Shown here: piece after piece, positions 28,818-37,202 of the stretch
How the letters are laid out: each line of letters starts with the position of its first letter
How positions within the stretch are numbered: position 1 is the stretch's first letter
Assembly (NCBI GenBank): GCA_903858445.1
Contig: CAIOIX010000245.1
Location: forward strand, 1-37,202
Direction of reading: 5' to 3'
Origin: an uncultured beta proteobacterium
GTDB lineage: Bacteria > Pseudomonadota > Gammaproteobacteria > Burkholderiales > Burkholderiaceae
Length of the DNA stretch: 37,202 nt
Program-made: the position numbers and the translations under genes
The notes under the pieces: model-generated
Seen by the model: the letters and a program-made list of their open reading frames with translations, nothing else
What the model was told of the DNA's origin: nothing
Databases searched by the model: none

Positions 28818-29585
28818 ATGCCAAACCCAGTTGCACCGGGGGTATACCTCATTGGTGCTGGGCCTGGGGCGGCTGATCTCATTACTGTTCGCGGTGCCAG
28901 AGTTTTAGCGCAAGCAGACATTGTTTTTTATGATGCACTGATAGATTTATCAATGTTGGAGTGGTGTGCAGGCACTAAACTGGTGCCGGTTGGCAAAAGA
29001 TGCGGCGCTCACTCTAGTTCCCAGTACTTTATTAACAAGCAATTAGTTGATGCCACTAGTAAGCACTTAGTAGTGGTTCGCTTAAAAGGGGGAGATCCTC
29101 TTATTTTTGGTCGCGCACAAGAAGAAATTGACGCGCTAGAGCAGGCTGGTGTCCATTATGAGATCGTCCCGGGAATTACCACTGCCTTGGCGGCCTCGGC
29201 ACAACTAAAGCAACCTCCTACAAGCCGCGAATTAAGTCGGACCCTAACCCTGACCACTTTACCTGGCCGGTGTGCTCACCCAGATCATAAAACTGCTATT
29301 TACTATATGGCCCGCGATCAGTTATCAGAGATTGCTCAGGTGCTACTTGCTGAGGGTTATCCAGCGAGCACTCCAGTCTGTTTGATGGAATCTGTCAGCT
29401 TGCCTACTGAGCGCAGTTTTGCCTGCACTTTAGATGAATTAATTCTTGGTGATGTGCAGCATCATTTTTTAGATCGGCAGCCTGTTGTAGTGATGATTGG
29501 AGAGGTTTACAGAAAAAAACTTCAGACACTCAACCCACTCATTCAGCCGCAAATAAATTTCAACGTATTGCAAGCAGCATCTTAA
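28818..29585 (+). CDS. cobA: Uroporphyrinogen-III C-methyltransferase (sirohaem synthesis)
   Basis: GVYLIGAGPGAADLITVRGARVLAQADIVFYDAL, RLKGGDPLIFGRAQEEI, VPGITTALAASA; start refined (track 28782). Confidence 0.92.
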   Translation: MPNPVAPGVYLIGAGPGAADLITVRGARVLAQADIVFYDALIDLSMLEWCAGTKLVPVGKRCGAHSSSQYFINKQLVDATSKHLVVVRLKGGDPLIFGRAQEEIDALEQAGVHYEIVPGITTALAASAQLKQPPTSRELSRTLTLTTLPGRCAHPDHKTAIYYMARDQLSEIAQVLLAEGYPASTPVCLMESVSLPTERSFACTLDELILGDVQHHFLDRQPVVVMIGEVYRKKLQTLNPLIQPQINFNVLQAAS

Positions 29586-29605
29586 TTACTCATTAGGAGA
29601 TAAAT

Positions 29606-30979
29606 ATGAACTCATATCGCCCGTTTGATCCAGATAGACCTTTGTTTAGCAACCACTGTAGTTGTGGACAGCATGCATCCGAGCTCGATCATGCAAACTC
29701 ATTATCAGCAAGAATCGATGCCGAGCAAGAGAGTGCAGATTTTGTTGAGGCCAGTCTAGTGAAGGCCTTGTTTCCGCAGGAGGCTCGTAGGCGCGCCTTT
29801 TTGAAGGCGGTAGGAACGGGTGGAGCCATGAGTGCTTTATCAGGATTCTTGCCAGTGGACTCCTTACAGGCAATGGCCCAGGAAAAAGCACCTTTAGAAA
29901 AAACAGACTTAAAAATTGGCTTTATTGCAATCACTTGCGCAACGCCATTAATCATGTCGGATCCATTGGGCTTTTATAAAAAGCAAGGCCTGAATGTCAC
30001 TTTGAATAAAACGGCAGGCTGGGCTTTGATTCGCGACAAGATGTTAAATAAAGAGCATGACGCATCACACTTTTTGTCACCGATGCCGCTCTCAATGTCA
30101 ATGGGCATAGGCTCAGACCCTACCCAGATGCGCGTGGCGACGATTCAGAATGTGAATGGCCAGGCGATTACTTTAGCAAACAAGCACAAGGATAATCGTG
30201 ATCCCAAAAATTGGAAGGGCATGAAATTTGCCGTTCCTTTTGAGTACTCGATGCATAACTTCTTACTGCGTTATTACGTAGCGCAAGCAGGTTTAGATCC
30301 TGATAGAGACATCCAGATTCGCGTTACTCCTCCACCAGAGATGGTGGCCAACTTACGCGCAGGGAATATTGACGGCTTTTTGGGACCTGATCCATTTAAT
30401 CAGCGTGCGGTGTATGACGAGGTTGGGTTTATTCATATTCTGACTAAGCAGATTTGGGATGGTCACCCTTGCTGCGCCTTCGGAACTTCAGAAGAGTTTA
30501 TTAAGAAAAATCCAAATACCTTCGCAGCTTTATATCGTGCTGTATTAAATGCCTCCACTATGGCCCGCGATCCAGCAAATAGACCTTTAATTGCCAAGGT
30601 GATTTCTGCGCCAAACTATCTCAATCAGCCAGAAACAGTAGTGATGCAGGTTCTCACTGGTAAGTTCGCAGATGGTTTAGGCAACGTTCAAAATGTGCCC
30701 GATCGTATCGACTTCAACCCAATTCCTTGGTACTCGATGGCGACGTGGATGCTGACCCAAATGCAGCGCTGGGGATATGTGAAGGGCGATGTGAATTACA
30801 AGGACATCTCCGAAAAAGTATTCCTACTAACAGATGCAAAAAAATATATGGGCGAAACAGGCATCGCTATTCCAGAGCAGGCTAAGTCAGGCTATAAAAA
30901 GGTCAAGATTATGGGCAAGGAATTTGACCCAAGTCAGCCAGCTGCGTATTTGAAATCTTTTCCAACCACTAAAGCGTGA
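29606..30979 (+). CDS. NrtA/CmpA-like substrate-binding protein (SBP2) with long N-terminal extension and Tat signal
   Basis: RRRAFLKAVGTGGAMS Tat motif about 60 aa in; RVTPPPEMVANLRAGNIDGFLGPDPFNQRAV. Confidence 0.88.
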   Translation: MNSYRPFDPDRPLFSNHCSCGQHASELDHANSLSARIDAEQESADFVEASLVKALFPQEARRRAFLKAVGTGGAMSALSGFLPVDSLQAMAQEKAPLEKTDLKIGFIAITCATPLIMSDPLGFYKKQGLNVTLNKTAGWALIRDKMLNKEHDASHFLSPMPLSMSMGIGSDPTQMRVATIQNVNGQAITLANKHKDNRDPKNWKGMKFAVPFEYSMHNFLLRYYVAQAGLDPDRDIQIRVTPPPEMVANLRAGNIDGFLGPDPFNQRAVYDEVGFIHILTKQIWDGHPCCAFGTSEEFIKKNPNTFAALYRAVLNASTMARDPANRPLIAKVISAPNYLNQPETVVMQVLTGKFADGLGNVQNVPDRIDFNPIPWYSMATWMLTQMQRWGYVKGDVNYKDISEKVFLLTDAKKYMGETGIAIPEQAKSGYKKVKIMGKEFDPSQPAAYLKSFPTTKA

Positions 30980-30994
30980 ACCCAGGGCTATTGA

Positions 30995-31855
30995 ATGAAA
31001 ATGTTATCAATTAAGATCAAAGGCGCAATCCTCTCGGTTGTGATCTTGCTCATGTGTTTATTTATCTGGCATATGGCAACGACGCAAAAAGTTGTGCCAC
31101 CGCCTGGAGTATCGACTAACTCCAGCGAGTACAACAGTCTCATGGGTCAAGGTAGTGGTGAGATGGTTCAAAAAACAGGATTTCCAACGCTCACGCAAAT
31201 GGGGCAGACAATTTACAAACAGTTGTCACATCCGTTTTATGACAATGGCCCAAACGATAAAGGTATCGGAATTCAGCTTGCATACTCATTGGCGCGCGTG
31301 GCCTTAGGATTTTTATTGGCAATGCTGGTAGCTATTCCGTTCGGATTTTGGATTGGGATGTCGCCGCTGGCATATGAGGCGTTCAACCCGTTTATTCAAA
31401 TCCTCAAGCCCATCTCCCCGTTGGCATGGATGCCGATTGCGCTCTACACCATTAAAGATTCTTCAATTTCAGGCATTTTCGTTATTTTTATTTGCTCGGT
31501 GTGGCCGATGCTGCTGAATACGGCCTTTGGTGTCGCCAATGTCCGCAAAGAGTTATTGAATGTGGCCAAGACTTTGGAAGTCTCCCCGCTACGTAAAGCT
31601 TTTCTAGTAATCCTTCCTGCCGCCGCTCCAACGATCCTCACTGGCATGCGCATTTCTATGGGTATTGCCTGGCTAGTCATTGTTGCCGCAGAAATGCTGG
31701 TTGGCGGAACTGGTGTTGGTTACTTCTTGTGGAATGAGTGGAATAACCTGTCACTCTCCAGTGTGATTTTTGCAATTCTTTTAATTGGTATTGTTGGAAT
31801 GCTGCTCGACACTGCATTCGGCAAGTTACAAAAGGCGGTTTCGTATGCAGATTGA
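30995..31855 (+). CDS. NrtB-like ABC transporter permease
   Basis: BPD_transp fold; [44 protein letters not shown]. Confidence 0.9.
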   Translation: MKMLSIKIKGAILSVVILLMCLFIWHMATTQKVVPPPGVSTNSSEYNSLMGQGSGEMVQKTGFPTLTQMGQTIYKQLSHPFYDNGPNDKGIGIQLAYSLARVALGFLLAMLVAIPFGFWIGMSPLAYEAFNPFIQILKPISPLAWMPIALYTIKDSSISGIFVIFICSVWPMLLNTAFGVANVRKELLNVAKTLEVSPLRKAFLVILPAAAPTILTGMRISMGIAWLVIVAAEMLVGGTGVGYFLWNEWNNLSLSSVIFAILLIGIVGMLLDTAFGKLQKAVSYAD

Positions 31856-32711
31856 AAATACTTTCCTCAAAGTCTCGAACCTCAGCAAGTCATATAAGGT
31901 TGATGCGCCCCCAGTATTTGAGGGGATCGATTTTGAAATTGAAAAAGGAGAGTTTGTTTGTATTATTGGTCACTCTGGATGTGGCAAGACCACTATTTTG
32001 AATGTATTGGCAGGTCTTGAAGAGGCAACTGGTGGTGATGCCATCATGCTTGGTAAGCGTATTCAAGGACCGGGTTTAGAGCGAGGGGTTGTATTCCAGG
32101 GGCACGCATTAATGCCGTGGATGTCGGTTTTGCAAAACGTCGCCTTTGCTGTCAAATCAAAATATCCTGATTGGTCGAAAGATAAAATTACTAAGCATTC
32201 TAAAAAATATTTAGCTATGGTTGGTCTGATAAATGCTGAAAGTAAAAAACCATCAGAGTTATCTGGTGGCATGAAGCAAAGGGTTGGGATTGCAAGAGCA
32301 TTTGCGATTGAACCCAAAATGCTCTTGCTAGATGAGCCATTTGGTGCGCTAGATGCGCTTACTCGTGGGGTGATTCAAGATGAGTTATTGAAAATTTGCA
32401 GCGAGACCAATCAGACCGTCTTCATGATCACCCATGATGTTGATGAAGCGATCCTACTCTCAGACAAAATTATGCTCATGAGTAATGGGCCTAATGCGCG
32501 GATTGCTGAAATTGTTGTGAATACATTACCTAAGGGTAGGAAGCGCGCCAATTTACATCATGACGCTATGTACTATCCAATGCGCAACCATTTGGTTGAT
32601 TTTTTGGTAAATCGCTCAAAAGACTTGCAGGTAAAAGGGGCGAATGGTGAGTTAACTGGGTATAAGCCATTAATAGTGCTTCCTGGCATTGACACATTAG
32701 TTACTCAATAA
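31845..32711 (+). CDS. NrtC/D-like ABC transporter ATP-binding protein
   Basis: Walker [35 protein letters not shown]; start refined to [13 protein letters not shown], 11-nt overlap with permease. Confidence 0.93.
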   Translation: MQIENTFLKVSNLSKSYKVDAPPVFEGIDFEIEKGEFVCIIGHSGCGKTTILNVLAGLEEATGGDAIMLGKRIQGPGLERGVVFQGHALMPWMSVLQNVAFAVKSKYPDWSKDKITKHSKKYLAMVGLINAESKKPSELSGGMKQRVGIARAFAIEPKMLLLDEPFGALDALTRGVIQDELLKICSETNQTVFMITHDVDEAILLSDKIMLMSNGPNARIAEIVVNTLPKGRKRANLHHDAMYYPMRNHLVDFLVNRSKDLQVKGANGELTGYKPLIVLPGIDTLVTQ

Positions 32712-32738
32712 ACAAAAATTTAAATTCAGGAGAAAGAC

Positions 32739-33182
32739 ATGGATCGTTCAGTTGTTACCCAAAAAATTATCGAAGCCAAAGTTCGTAAGGGCATGAAGTG
32801 GAGTGAGATTGCCACAGCCATCGGCGAGTCTAAGGAGTGGGTCACCGCGGGTTGCTTGGGTCAAATGACCTTTACCAAAGCGCAAGCGGAAGTTGCCGGC
32901 AAGTTATTTGATTTGACTGATGAAGAAATGGCCTGGTTGCAAATTGTTCCCTACAAAGGTTCTTTGCCTACAGCTGTCCCCACAGATCCCCTCATTTATC
33001 GTTGGTATGAAATTGTTAGTGTGTATGGCACCACTATTAAAGAGCTTATCCATGAGGAATTTGGTGATGGCATTATGAGTGCGATTGATTTCTCAATGGA
33101 CATTCAACGTGAACCCGACCCCAAAGGGGATCGCGTCCAAGTTGTGCTGTCAGGTAAGTACCTCTCTTACAAGACCTATTGA
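32739..33182 (+). CDS. cynS: Cyanate hydratase (cyanase)
   Basis: 147 aa; PTDPLIYRWYEIVSVYGTTIKELIHEEFGDGIMSAIDF; RBS aggag upstream. Confidence 0.94.
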   Translation: MDRSVVTQKIIEAKVRKGMKWSEIATAIGESKEWVTAGCLGQMTFTKAQAEVAGKLFDLTDEEMAWLQIVPYKGSLPTAVPTDPLIYRWYEIVSVYGTTIKELIHEEFGDGIMSAIDFSMDIQREPDPKGDRVQVVLSGKYLSYKTY

Positions 33183-33200
33183 TCAGGCAGGGACTTGAAA

Positions 33201-33220
33201 AAGCCACCTTCGGGTGGCTT
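33201..33220 (+). terminator. Hairpin with TTCG tetraloop downstream of cynS
   Basis: AAGCCACC-TTCG-GGTGGCTT. Confidence 0.65.
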
Positions 33221-33319
33221 ACCTTTATTGAACTCCGTATGAATTCATTCCTGAGCCTTGCTTTTTCATTAATTCCATAATGTGGAATATCTTGGCCTAG
33301 GGTTATTGGTTTTAAGTGC

Positions 33320-33395
33320 AATTATGTTGCTTTGCAGCAAATTATCCTTGCAATTCATTGGAATGGTAATTATTATGGTGCGATGCAACATAATT
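33320..33395. promoter_or_regulatory. Phasin upstream region with 11-bp inverted repeat and two TGC-N3-GCA sites
   Basis: aattatgttgc (33320..33330) / gcaacataatt (33385..33395); TGCTTTGCA (33328..33336) and TGCGATGCA (33379..33387). Confidence 0.5.
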
Positions 33396-33413
33396 AACCA
33401 ATAAGGAAATATC

Positions 33414-33977
33414 ATGTTTAACAACCAATTTGCAGCAAACCAAACTAAATCTGCCGAAGCTGTCCGCGCTTTGGGTGAAACTGCATTAGAGAATGTAAAA
33501 GAATTAGCTCAGATTAACTACCAAGCTGCTCAAGAGGCAGTTGCTAATGCACAAGCAAAAGCAGCTGAGTTAATGAAGGGCAAAGATGCCAAGGCAGCTT
33601 TTGATGTATTGCAAAGCCCAGAAGTGCAAGATGCTGTTGCTCAGATTACTGCCTATCAACAAAAAGTTGCCGCTGTTTTGCGTTCCGGCAAAGAAGAATT
33701 GGCTGAAGCTGTTGATACTGTAATTGATCAATCACAAGATGATTTGAAAGCATTTGTAGCGGCTGCAACTTCAAAAGCACCTGCTGGTTCTGAGGCATAT
33801 GTAACAGCATTTACATCAGCATTCGACACAGCAATGCAAAACTTTGCTCAAGTTCGCTCTTCTGCACAAGATGCATTTGCTAATTTTGAAAAGACGGTTG
33901 AGTCTGCATTGAATCAGGCTCAAGGTCAGTTTGGTCAAGTAGCTAAAGCAGCTCCTAAGAAGGCTCGTGCTAAGTAA
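33414..33977 (+). CDS. Phasin family protein (PHB granule-associated)
   Basis: Alanine/glutamine-rich helical protein; EAVRALGETALENVKELAQINYQAAQEAVANAQAKAAEL; basic C-terminus APKKARAK. Confidence 0.88.
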   Translation: MFNNQFAANQTKSAEAVRALGETALENVKELAQINYQAAQEAVANAQAKAAELMKGKDAKAAFDVLQSPEVQDAVAQITAYQQKVAAVLRSGKEELAEAVDTVIDQSQDDLKAFVAAATSKAPAGSEAYVTAFTSAFDTAMQNFAQVRSSAQDAFANFEKTVESALNQAQGQFGQVAKAAPKKARAK

Positions 33978-34018
33978 TTTAAGTTTGTGGGTCACCCCAC
34001 CGCTTGCTAGTAAATGAA

Positions 34019-34040
34019 TAACCACCTGCGGGTGGTTTTT
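34019..34040 (+). terminator. Rho-independent terminator after phasin
   Basis: ACCACC-TGCG-GGTGGT followed by TTTT. Confidence 0.75.
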
Positions 34041-34125
34041 CATTGGCTACGCTAACTGTTTTGGGTCGTCGGCAAGGCTGCAGCCAATTACAATCGACAG
34101 TGATGAATAAGGATGTGGTTACTCA

Positions 34126-34449
34126 ATGAATAAAGAAGTATTTTTAGAGATGCTGGCAAAGGAGGAATTTCCCTTGCCAATCTATGTTGTACGCGAGGGA
34201 GGTAGTTTTTTGGATCTCCATGCCCACCCCTATGAAGTGAGAGCCTTGGTTACAGAAGGCCAAATAGATATTGTGATCAATGCTATTAGAAGCACTTACT
34301 TAGCAGGTGATTGCTTCCATTTAGCGTCCAACCAACCCCATACAGAAAGTTATGGTGGCAAAGGGGTTAAATACCTCGCCAGTCGAAAAGGGTTGGTGTT
34401 GCAGTCAGAGCTCGGATTTGAGCAGCGGGAAGATTTAGAGGTAATGTGA
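34126..34449 (+). CDS. Small cupin-domain protein
   Basis: LDLHAHPYEVRALVTEGQIDIVINAIRSTYLAGDCFHLASNQPHTE, cupin-like motifs. Confidence 0.75.
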   Translation: MNKEVFLEMLAKEEFPLPIYVVREGGSFLDLHAHPYEVRALVTEGQIDIVINAIRSTYLAGDCFHLASNQPHTESYGGKGVKYLASRKGLVLQSELGFEQREDLEVM

Positions 34450-34488
34450 TCTATTACCAGGTTTTGATGATGACTTAGTTTCTGAAAG

Positions 34489-34511
34489 AGCTGCCTACGG
34501 GCAGTTTTTTT
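34489..34511 (+). terminator. Rho-independent terminator
   Basis: CTGCC-TAC-GGGCAG followed by a T run. Confidence 0.75.
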
Positions 34512-34572
34512 ACAGCCCGAAAATCCTGATAAATCAAGAGCCCCGCTTATAATTTTGTTTTAAGAAAACGCA

Positions 34573-34986
34573 ATGCTAAATCCAGTTAGAGTCTTATTAT
34601 TTTCATCCCTCATATTCGTCGCTGCTGCAAAGGCAGAGTGGGTAGAGTATTTCAATGCCAACAATCAAGTAAGCACCGTCACATACTCGACTTCAAGTAT
34701 TAAGAGGGCAGATGAGTCACATTACTCTGTGACGATCTTCACTAACTACAAGATGATGCAATCCTCAGAATTGAACAAGCGAAAAGTTCAATTTCAATCT
34801 AAGTCAGAGACACAAATTTTCGGATGCGAAGGGCAAGACTTCGCACTTGGTGATTACGAGCTTTATCAAGCCAGAGATGCCCTAGGGTTAAAAACGACAG
34901 TGACACAAAAGGAGCTTATTTGGAATCCAATTGCACCTGGAACCCTACAGATGGATCTTCTTCATAAATTCTGCGCAACCCGGTAA
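34573..34986 (+). CDS. Secreted hypothetical protein, surface-adhesin E-like
   Basis: Signal peptide then EWVEYFNANNQVSTVTYSTSSIKR... with late Cys. Confidence 0.5.
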   Translation: MLNPVRVLLFSSLIFVAAAKAEWVEYFNANNQVSTVTYSTSSIKRADESHYSVTIFTNYKMMQSSELNKRKVQFQSKSETQIFGCEGQDFALGDYELYQARDALGLKTTVTQKELIWNPIAPGTLQMDLLHKFCATR

Positions 34987-35016
34987 AGAGTAAACGGGGC
35001 AATGAAAGACTGTTTA

Positions 35017-35694
35017 TTAGACATCTTTTTTGGAGAGTACCAACGTCAGGAATCTGGAAATATCTGTTAACTCATCTGGATGCAGGGAGTGCTCCATGGG
35101 GTAGGTATTCCAATCTACTTGGTAGCCAAGCTTCTCCAGTACATCAGCTGATGCTTCAGCACGCTCTGGAATAATTACTTCATCCCAAGTTCCGTGGGCC
35201 ATAAAAATAGGCGTGTCATTATTCGCTACACTCCTCTCCAGTGGCAAAGAGTTCGCCAAGGGGAGGTAGCCCGAAAGAGCCATGATTCCTGCGAGCTTGT
35301 GTGGAAAACGCAGGCCTACCTGTAAGGACATGGCGCAACCTTGTGAGAATCCAGCCAAGACAATGTTGTCATAAGAGATCCCTCGGCTTGCTTCATGCTC
35401 AATGAGGTGGGAGATCGCGATGGCAGATTGGTGTATGCCATTAACATCTTCTCGATCATTAAGATTTCTTCCGGTGATGTCATACCAAGCTGGCATCACA
35501 TAACCGCCGTTAACAGTGACAGCCATGCTGGGTGCACTCGGGAAAACAAAGCGAATAGCAGGGCAGTCAGTCAGATTGAGCTGTGGGATGATAGGTACAA
35601 AGTCATTCCCATCGGCACCTAAGCCGTGAAGCCAAATCACAGAGGCGCTGGGATTGGGCGTGGTTTCAATTTCGATGCAAGGAAGGGTAGTCAT
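35017..35694 (-). CDS. Carboxylesterase/phospholipase (alpha/beta hydrolase)
   Basis: VIWLHGLGADGNDF, GFSQGCAMSLQ, catalytic H near C-terminus (MEHSLHPDEL). Confidence 0.9.
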   Translation of the reverse strand: MTTLPCIEIETTPNPSASVIWLHGLGADGNDFVPIIPQLNLTDCPAIRFVFPSAPSMAVTVNGGYVMPAWYDITGRNLNDREDVNGIHQSAIAISHLIEHEASRGISYDNIVLAGFSQGCAMSLQVGLRFPHKLAGIMALSGYLPLANSLPLERSVANNDTPIFMAHGTWDEVIIPERAEASADVLEKLGYQVDWNTYPMEHSLHPDELTDISRFLTLVLSKKDV

Positions 35695-35783
35695 TTGTGT
35701 TTAATGGTTGATTGCCAAAGGTTAATATTAATGCGTAGTTAAGATAGACTCGTTAGTTAGACTCACAGCGCTTACGGAGTAAT

Positions 35784-36056
35784 TTGCTCATGAACAGAAT
35801 ATATATTACGGCGCTAGCCTTGCTTAGCTTAGGTTTGTCAGCTTGCGGAACCCCGCCTAGTCAGTTTGGTGTATACCGACAGTCCGATGGAGCAGTTGGC
35901 GTGCACTCTCCAAAATCAGCTACGCAAGAAGAGGCTCAAGTTGCAGCTCTGGAGGAGTGTCAAAAACTAGGAAAGCGAACCGCGACTATTTTGGGTAGTC
36001 GCGAAACAGGCAATGATCGCTTTCCTATTACTTACTTATATCGATGTGTCAATTAA
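35784..36056 (+). CDS. Small putative lipoprotein
   Basis: Lipobox-like ALLSLGLSACGT; 90 aa. Confidence 0.6.
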   Translation: MLMNRIYITALALLSLGLSACGTPPSQFGVYRQSDGAVGVHSPKSATQEEAQVAALEECQKLGKRTATILGSRETGNDRFPITYLYRCVN

Positions 36057-36065
36057 GAAAATTGC

Positions 36066-36971
36066 TTAGCTGAGTAGCCACTTCTTGATAGATTTATCAA
36101 CGCACATTGCATCTAAGGCAATTCCAAAGAATTCAGATCCATTGGTAATCATGCTTTCAATGGCTTCTACTTTGCCAGATTTCACACCGCGCAGGTAAGT
36201 CGCAATGCGATATCTGAGGAAGTGCTCATCTTCACCTTCTTCATTTGTAGTGGGGCAAATTTCTAAGCTGCCATAACGTGTTTCTGGGTTGATGTTTAGA
36301 ATCGCCAAGCCTAAGGCGGCAATGAGCTTATCTGGAACTGGAATAGGTACGTAAGAGTAGAGGGATACGAGCTTCTCTTCTTCGTCTACTTCAATGATGT
36401 GATCAATTTCTAGGGTGTCTTGCTCTGTCAGCTCTGTTTCACCAGAGTCGCCGCCACCGAAGGTGGACTCAAACTGCAGCATCGCTGTGTTGCTATCTCT
36501 AGAGATCTCGATCATGTCAGGATAGCCGAGTAGTCCTTTCCACCAATACATCAGTGAGAAGGTGCAAGGTTTGACTTCCACTAAACCTTCATCGGTTGAT
36601 TTGGCAAAGTAAAGACCGTAAAACTCATCATCTGATTCTAGGCCGTACTGATCAACCTTAAGTGCTTTAGTGGCAGGTTTTTTAACTGGCTTTTTAGCAA
36701 CTTTTTTAGGAGATGCTTTCTTGGCAGCAGGTTTTTTGACTGCTACTTTTTTAATGGGTTTTTTAGTAGCTGGCTTTTTAACGGCCACTTTCTTGACTGA
36801 TGCTTTCTTAACAACAGCCTTTTTAGCTACTGGTTTTTTCACTACCTTTTTAACTACTTTCTTGGCTGGCGCTTTTTTAGCAACAACCTTTTTAATAGCT
36901 TTTTTCGCAGGGGCTTTTTTTACCACCTTGGTAGCTACTTTCTTTTTTGCTGGTGACTTCTTTGTAGCCAT
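36066..36971 (-). CDS. Protein with histone H1-like Lys/Ala/Pro-rich N-terminal tail and acidic C-terminal domain
   Basis: About 105 aa of KKxxAKK/KKPAxKK repeats followed by an acidic conserved-looking domain. Confidence 0.75.
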   Translation of the reverse strand: MATKKSPAKKKVATKVVKKAPAKKAIKKVVAKKAPAKKVVKKVVKKPVAKKAVVKKASVKKVAVKKPATKKPIKKVAVKKPAAKKASPKKVAKKPVKKPATKALKVDQYGLESDDEFYGLYFAKSTDEGLVEVKPCTFSLMYWWKGLLGYPDMIEISRDSNTAMLQFESTFGGGDSGETELTEQDTLEIDHIIEVDEEEKLVSLYSYVPIPVPDKLIAALGLAILNINPETRYGSLEICPTTNEEGEDEHFLRYRIATYLRGVKSGKVEAIESMITNGSEFFGIALDAMCVDKSIKKWLLS

Positions 36972-37121
36972 GGTCTATTACCCTTCTTTTGGTAGTTAAT
37001 GTGCATAGTGCACTGTCTGATATTACTGCAATTTCTATCCCGAATTGATGCTTCTATATGAGGGTATTCCGTGTTATTACAAGCAGAAAGATGCTTTTAT
37101 CGTAAAAATGTTTTGAGTGTC

Positions 37122-37149
37122 TTGAAATTAGGGGTTAACTTGCTACACT
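37122..37149 (+). promoter_or_regulatory. Possible sigma-70-like promoter for the gene starting at the window end
   Basis: TTGAAA-N16-TACACT upstream of ATG at about 37192. Confidence 0.3.
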
Positions 37150-37202
37150 GGAATCGTGTAGTTGTGAATAACCCAAACCTAAAGAGAATCTATGTTCCCT
37201 GA

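Noticed and set aside
31785-31844. Upstream extension of the ATPase ORF in the track
   Set aside because: It overlaps the permease coding sequence; ATG at 31845 gives a normal ABC ATPase N-terminus
36670-36999. 109-aa plus-strand ORF rich in F/L/T/A (MAGFLTGFLATFLGDAFL...)
   Set aside because: Exact antisense of the lysine-rich histone-like tail; the hydrophobic repeats are a by-product of reading KKPA codons backward
1-37202. CRISPR arrays, tRNA/rRNA genes, prophage or toxin-antitoxin/defence cassettes
   Set aside because: No regularly spaced direct repeats, RNA gene signatures or defence-protein motifs were seen by eye; a tool-based scan would be needed to exclude them fully

Overview
This window looks like a betaproteobacterial chromosome; gene content and codon style suggest a Burkholderiales/Polynucleobacter-like freshwater bacterium, which is an inference because no search was run. 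From left to right it contains: a Liv-type amino-acid ABC transporter (partial permease and binding protein); an EamA transporter with a GMC oxidoreductase; yjgA/darP and an acyltransferase; a TonB receptor, soluble PQQ-type dehydrogenase and dihaem cytochrome c cluster; an HdeD-like protein and a PcaD-like hydrolase; an orphan TctC/Bug binding protein with a PDC-hydrolase-like amidohydrolase; two small membrane proteins; an apparently intact IS3/IS150-type insertion sequence; recQ; a nitroreductase and an NTF2-like protein. The centrepiece, about 19-33 kb, is a divergent inorganic-nitrogen assimilation locus. The minus-strand operon is NrtA-like SBP1-nirB-nirD-nasA-ybiB-like-HPP. The plus-strand operon is cobA-SBP2-nrtB-like-nrtC-like-cynS. 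An HPP-CBS gene converges on the minus-strand operon. The right end holds a phasin, a cupin, a carboxylesterase and a histone-H1-like-tailed protein. The observations I rate highest are: (1) the IS sits inside the loop of a transcription terminator, with a 3-bp AAT duplication, 24-bp perfect inverted repeats and an A_AAA_AAG frameshift site; (2) HPP-family membrane proteins are linked to the nitrate/nitrite operon and are candidate nitrite transporters; (3) two divergent NrtA paralogues share one transporter next to cyanase; (4) paired TGC-N3-GCA sites lie upstream of the phasin; (5) a histone-like tail is fused to an acidic globular domain. I did not find CRISPR arrays, rRNA or tRNA genes, and I cannot confirm a wholly novel system from sequence alone.
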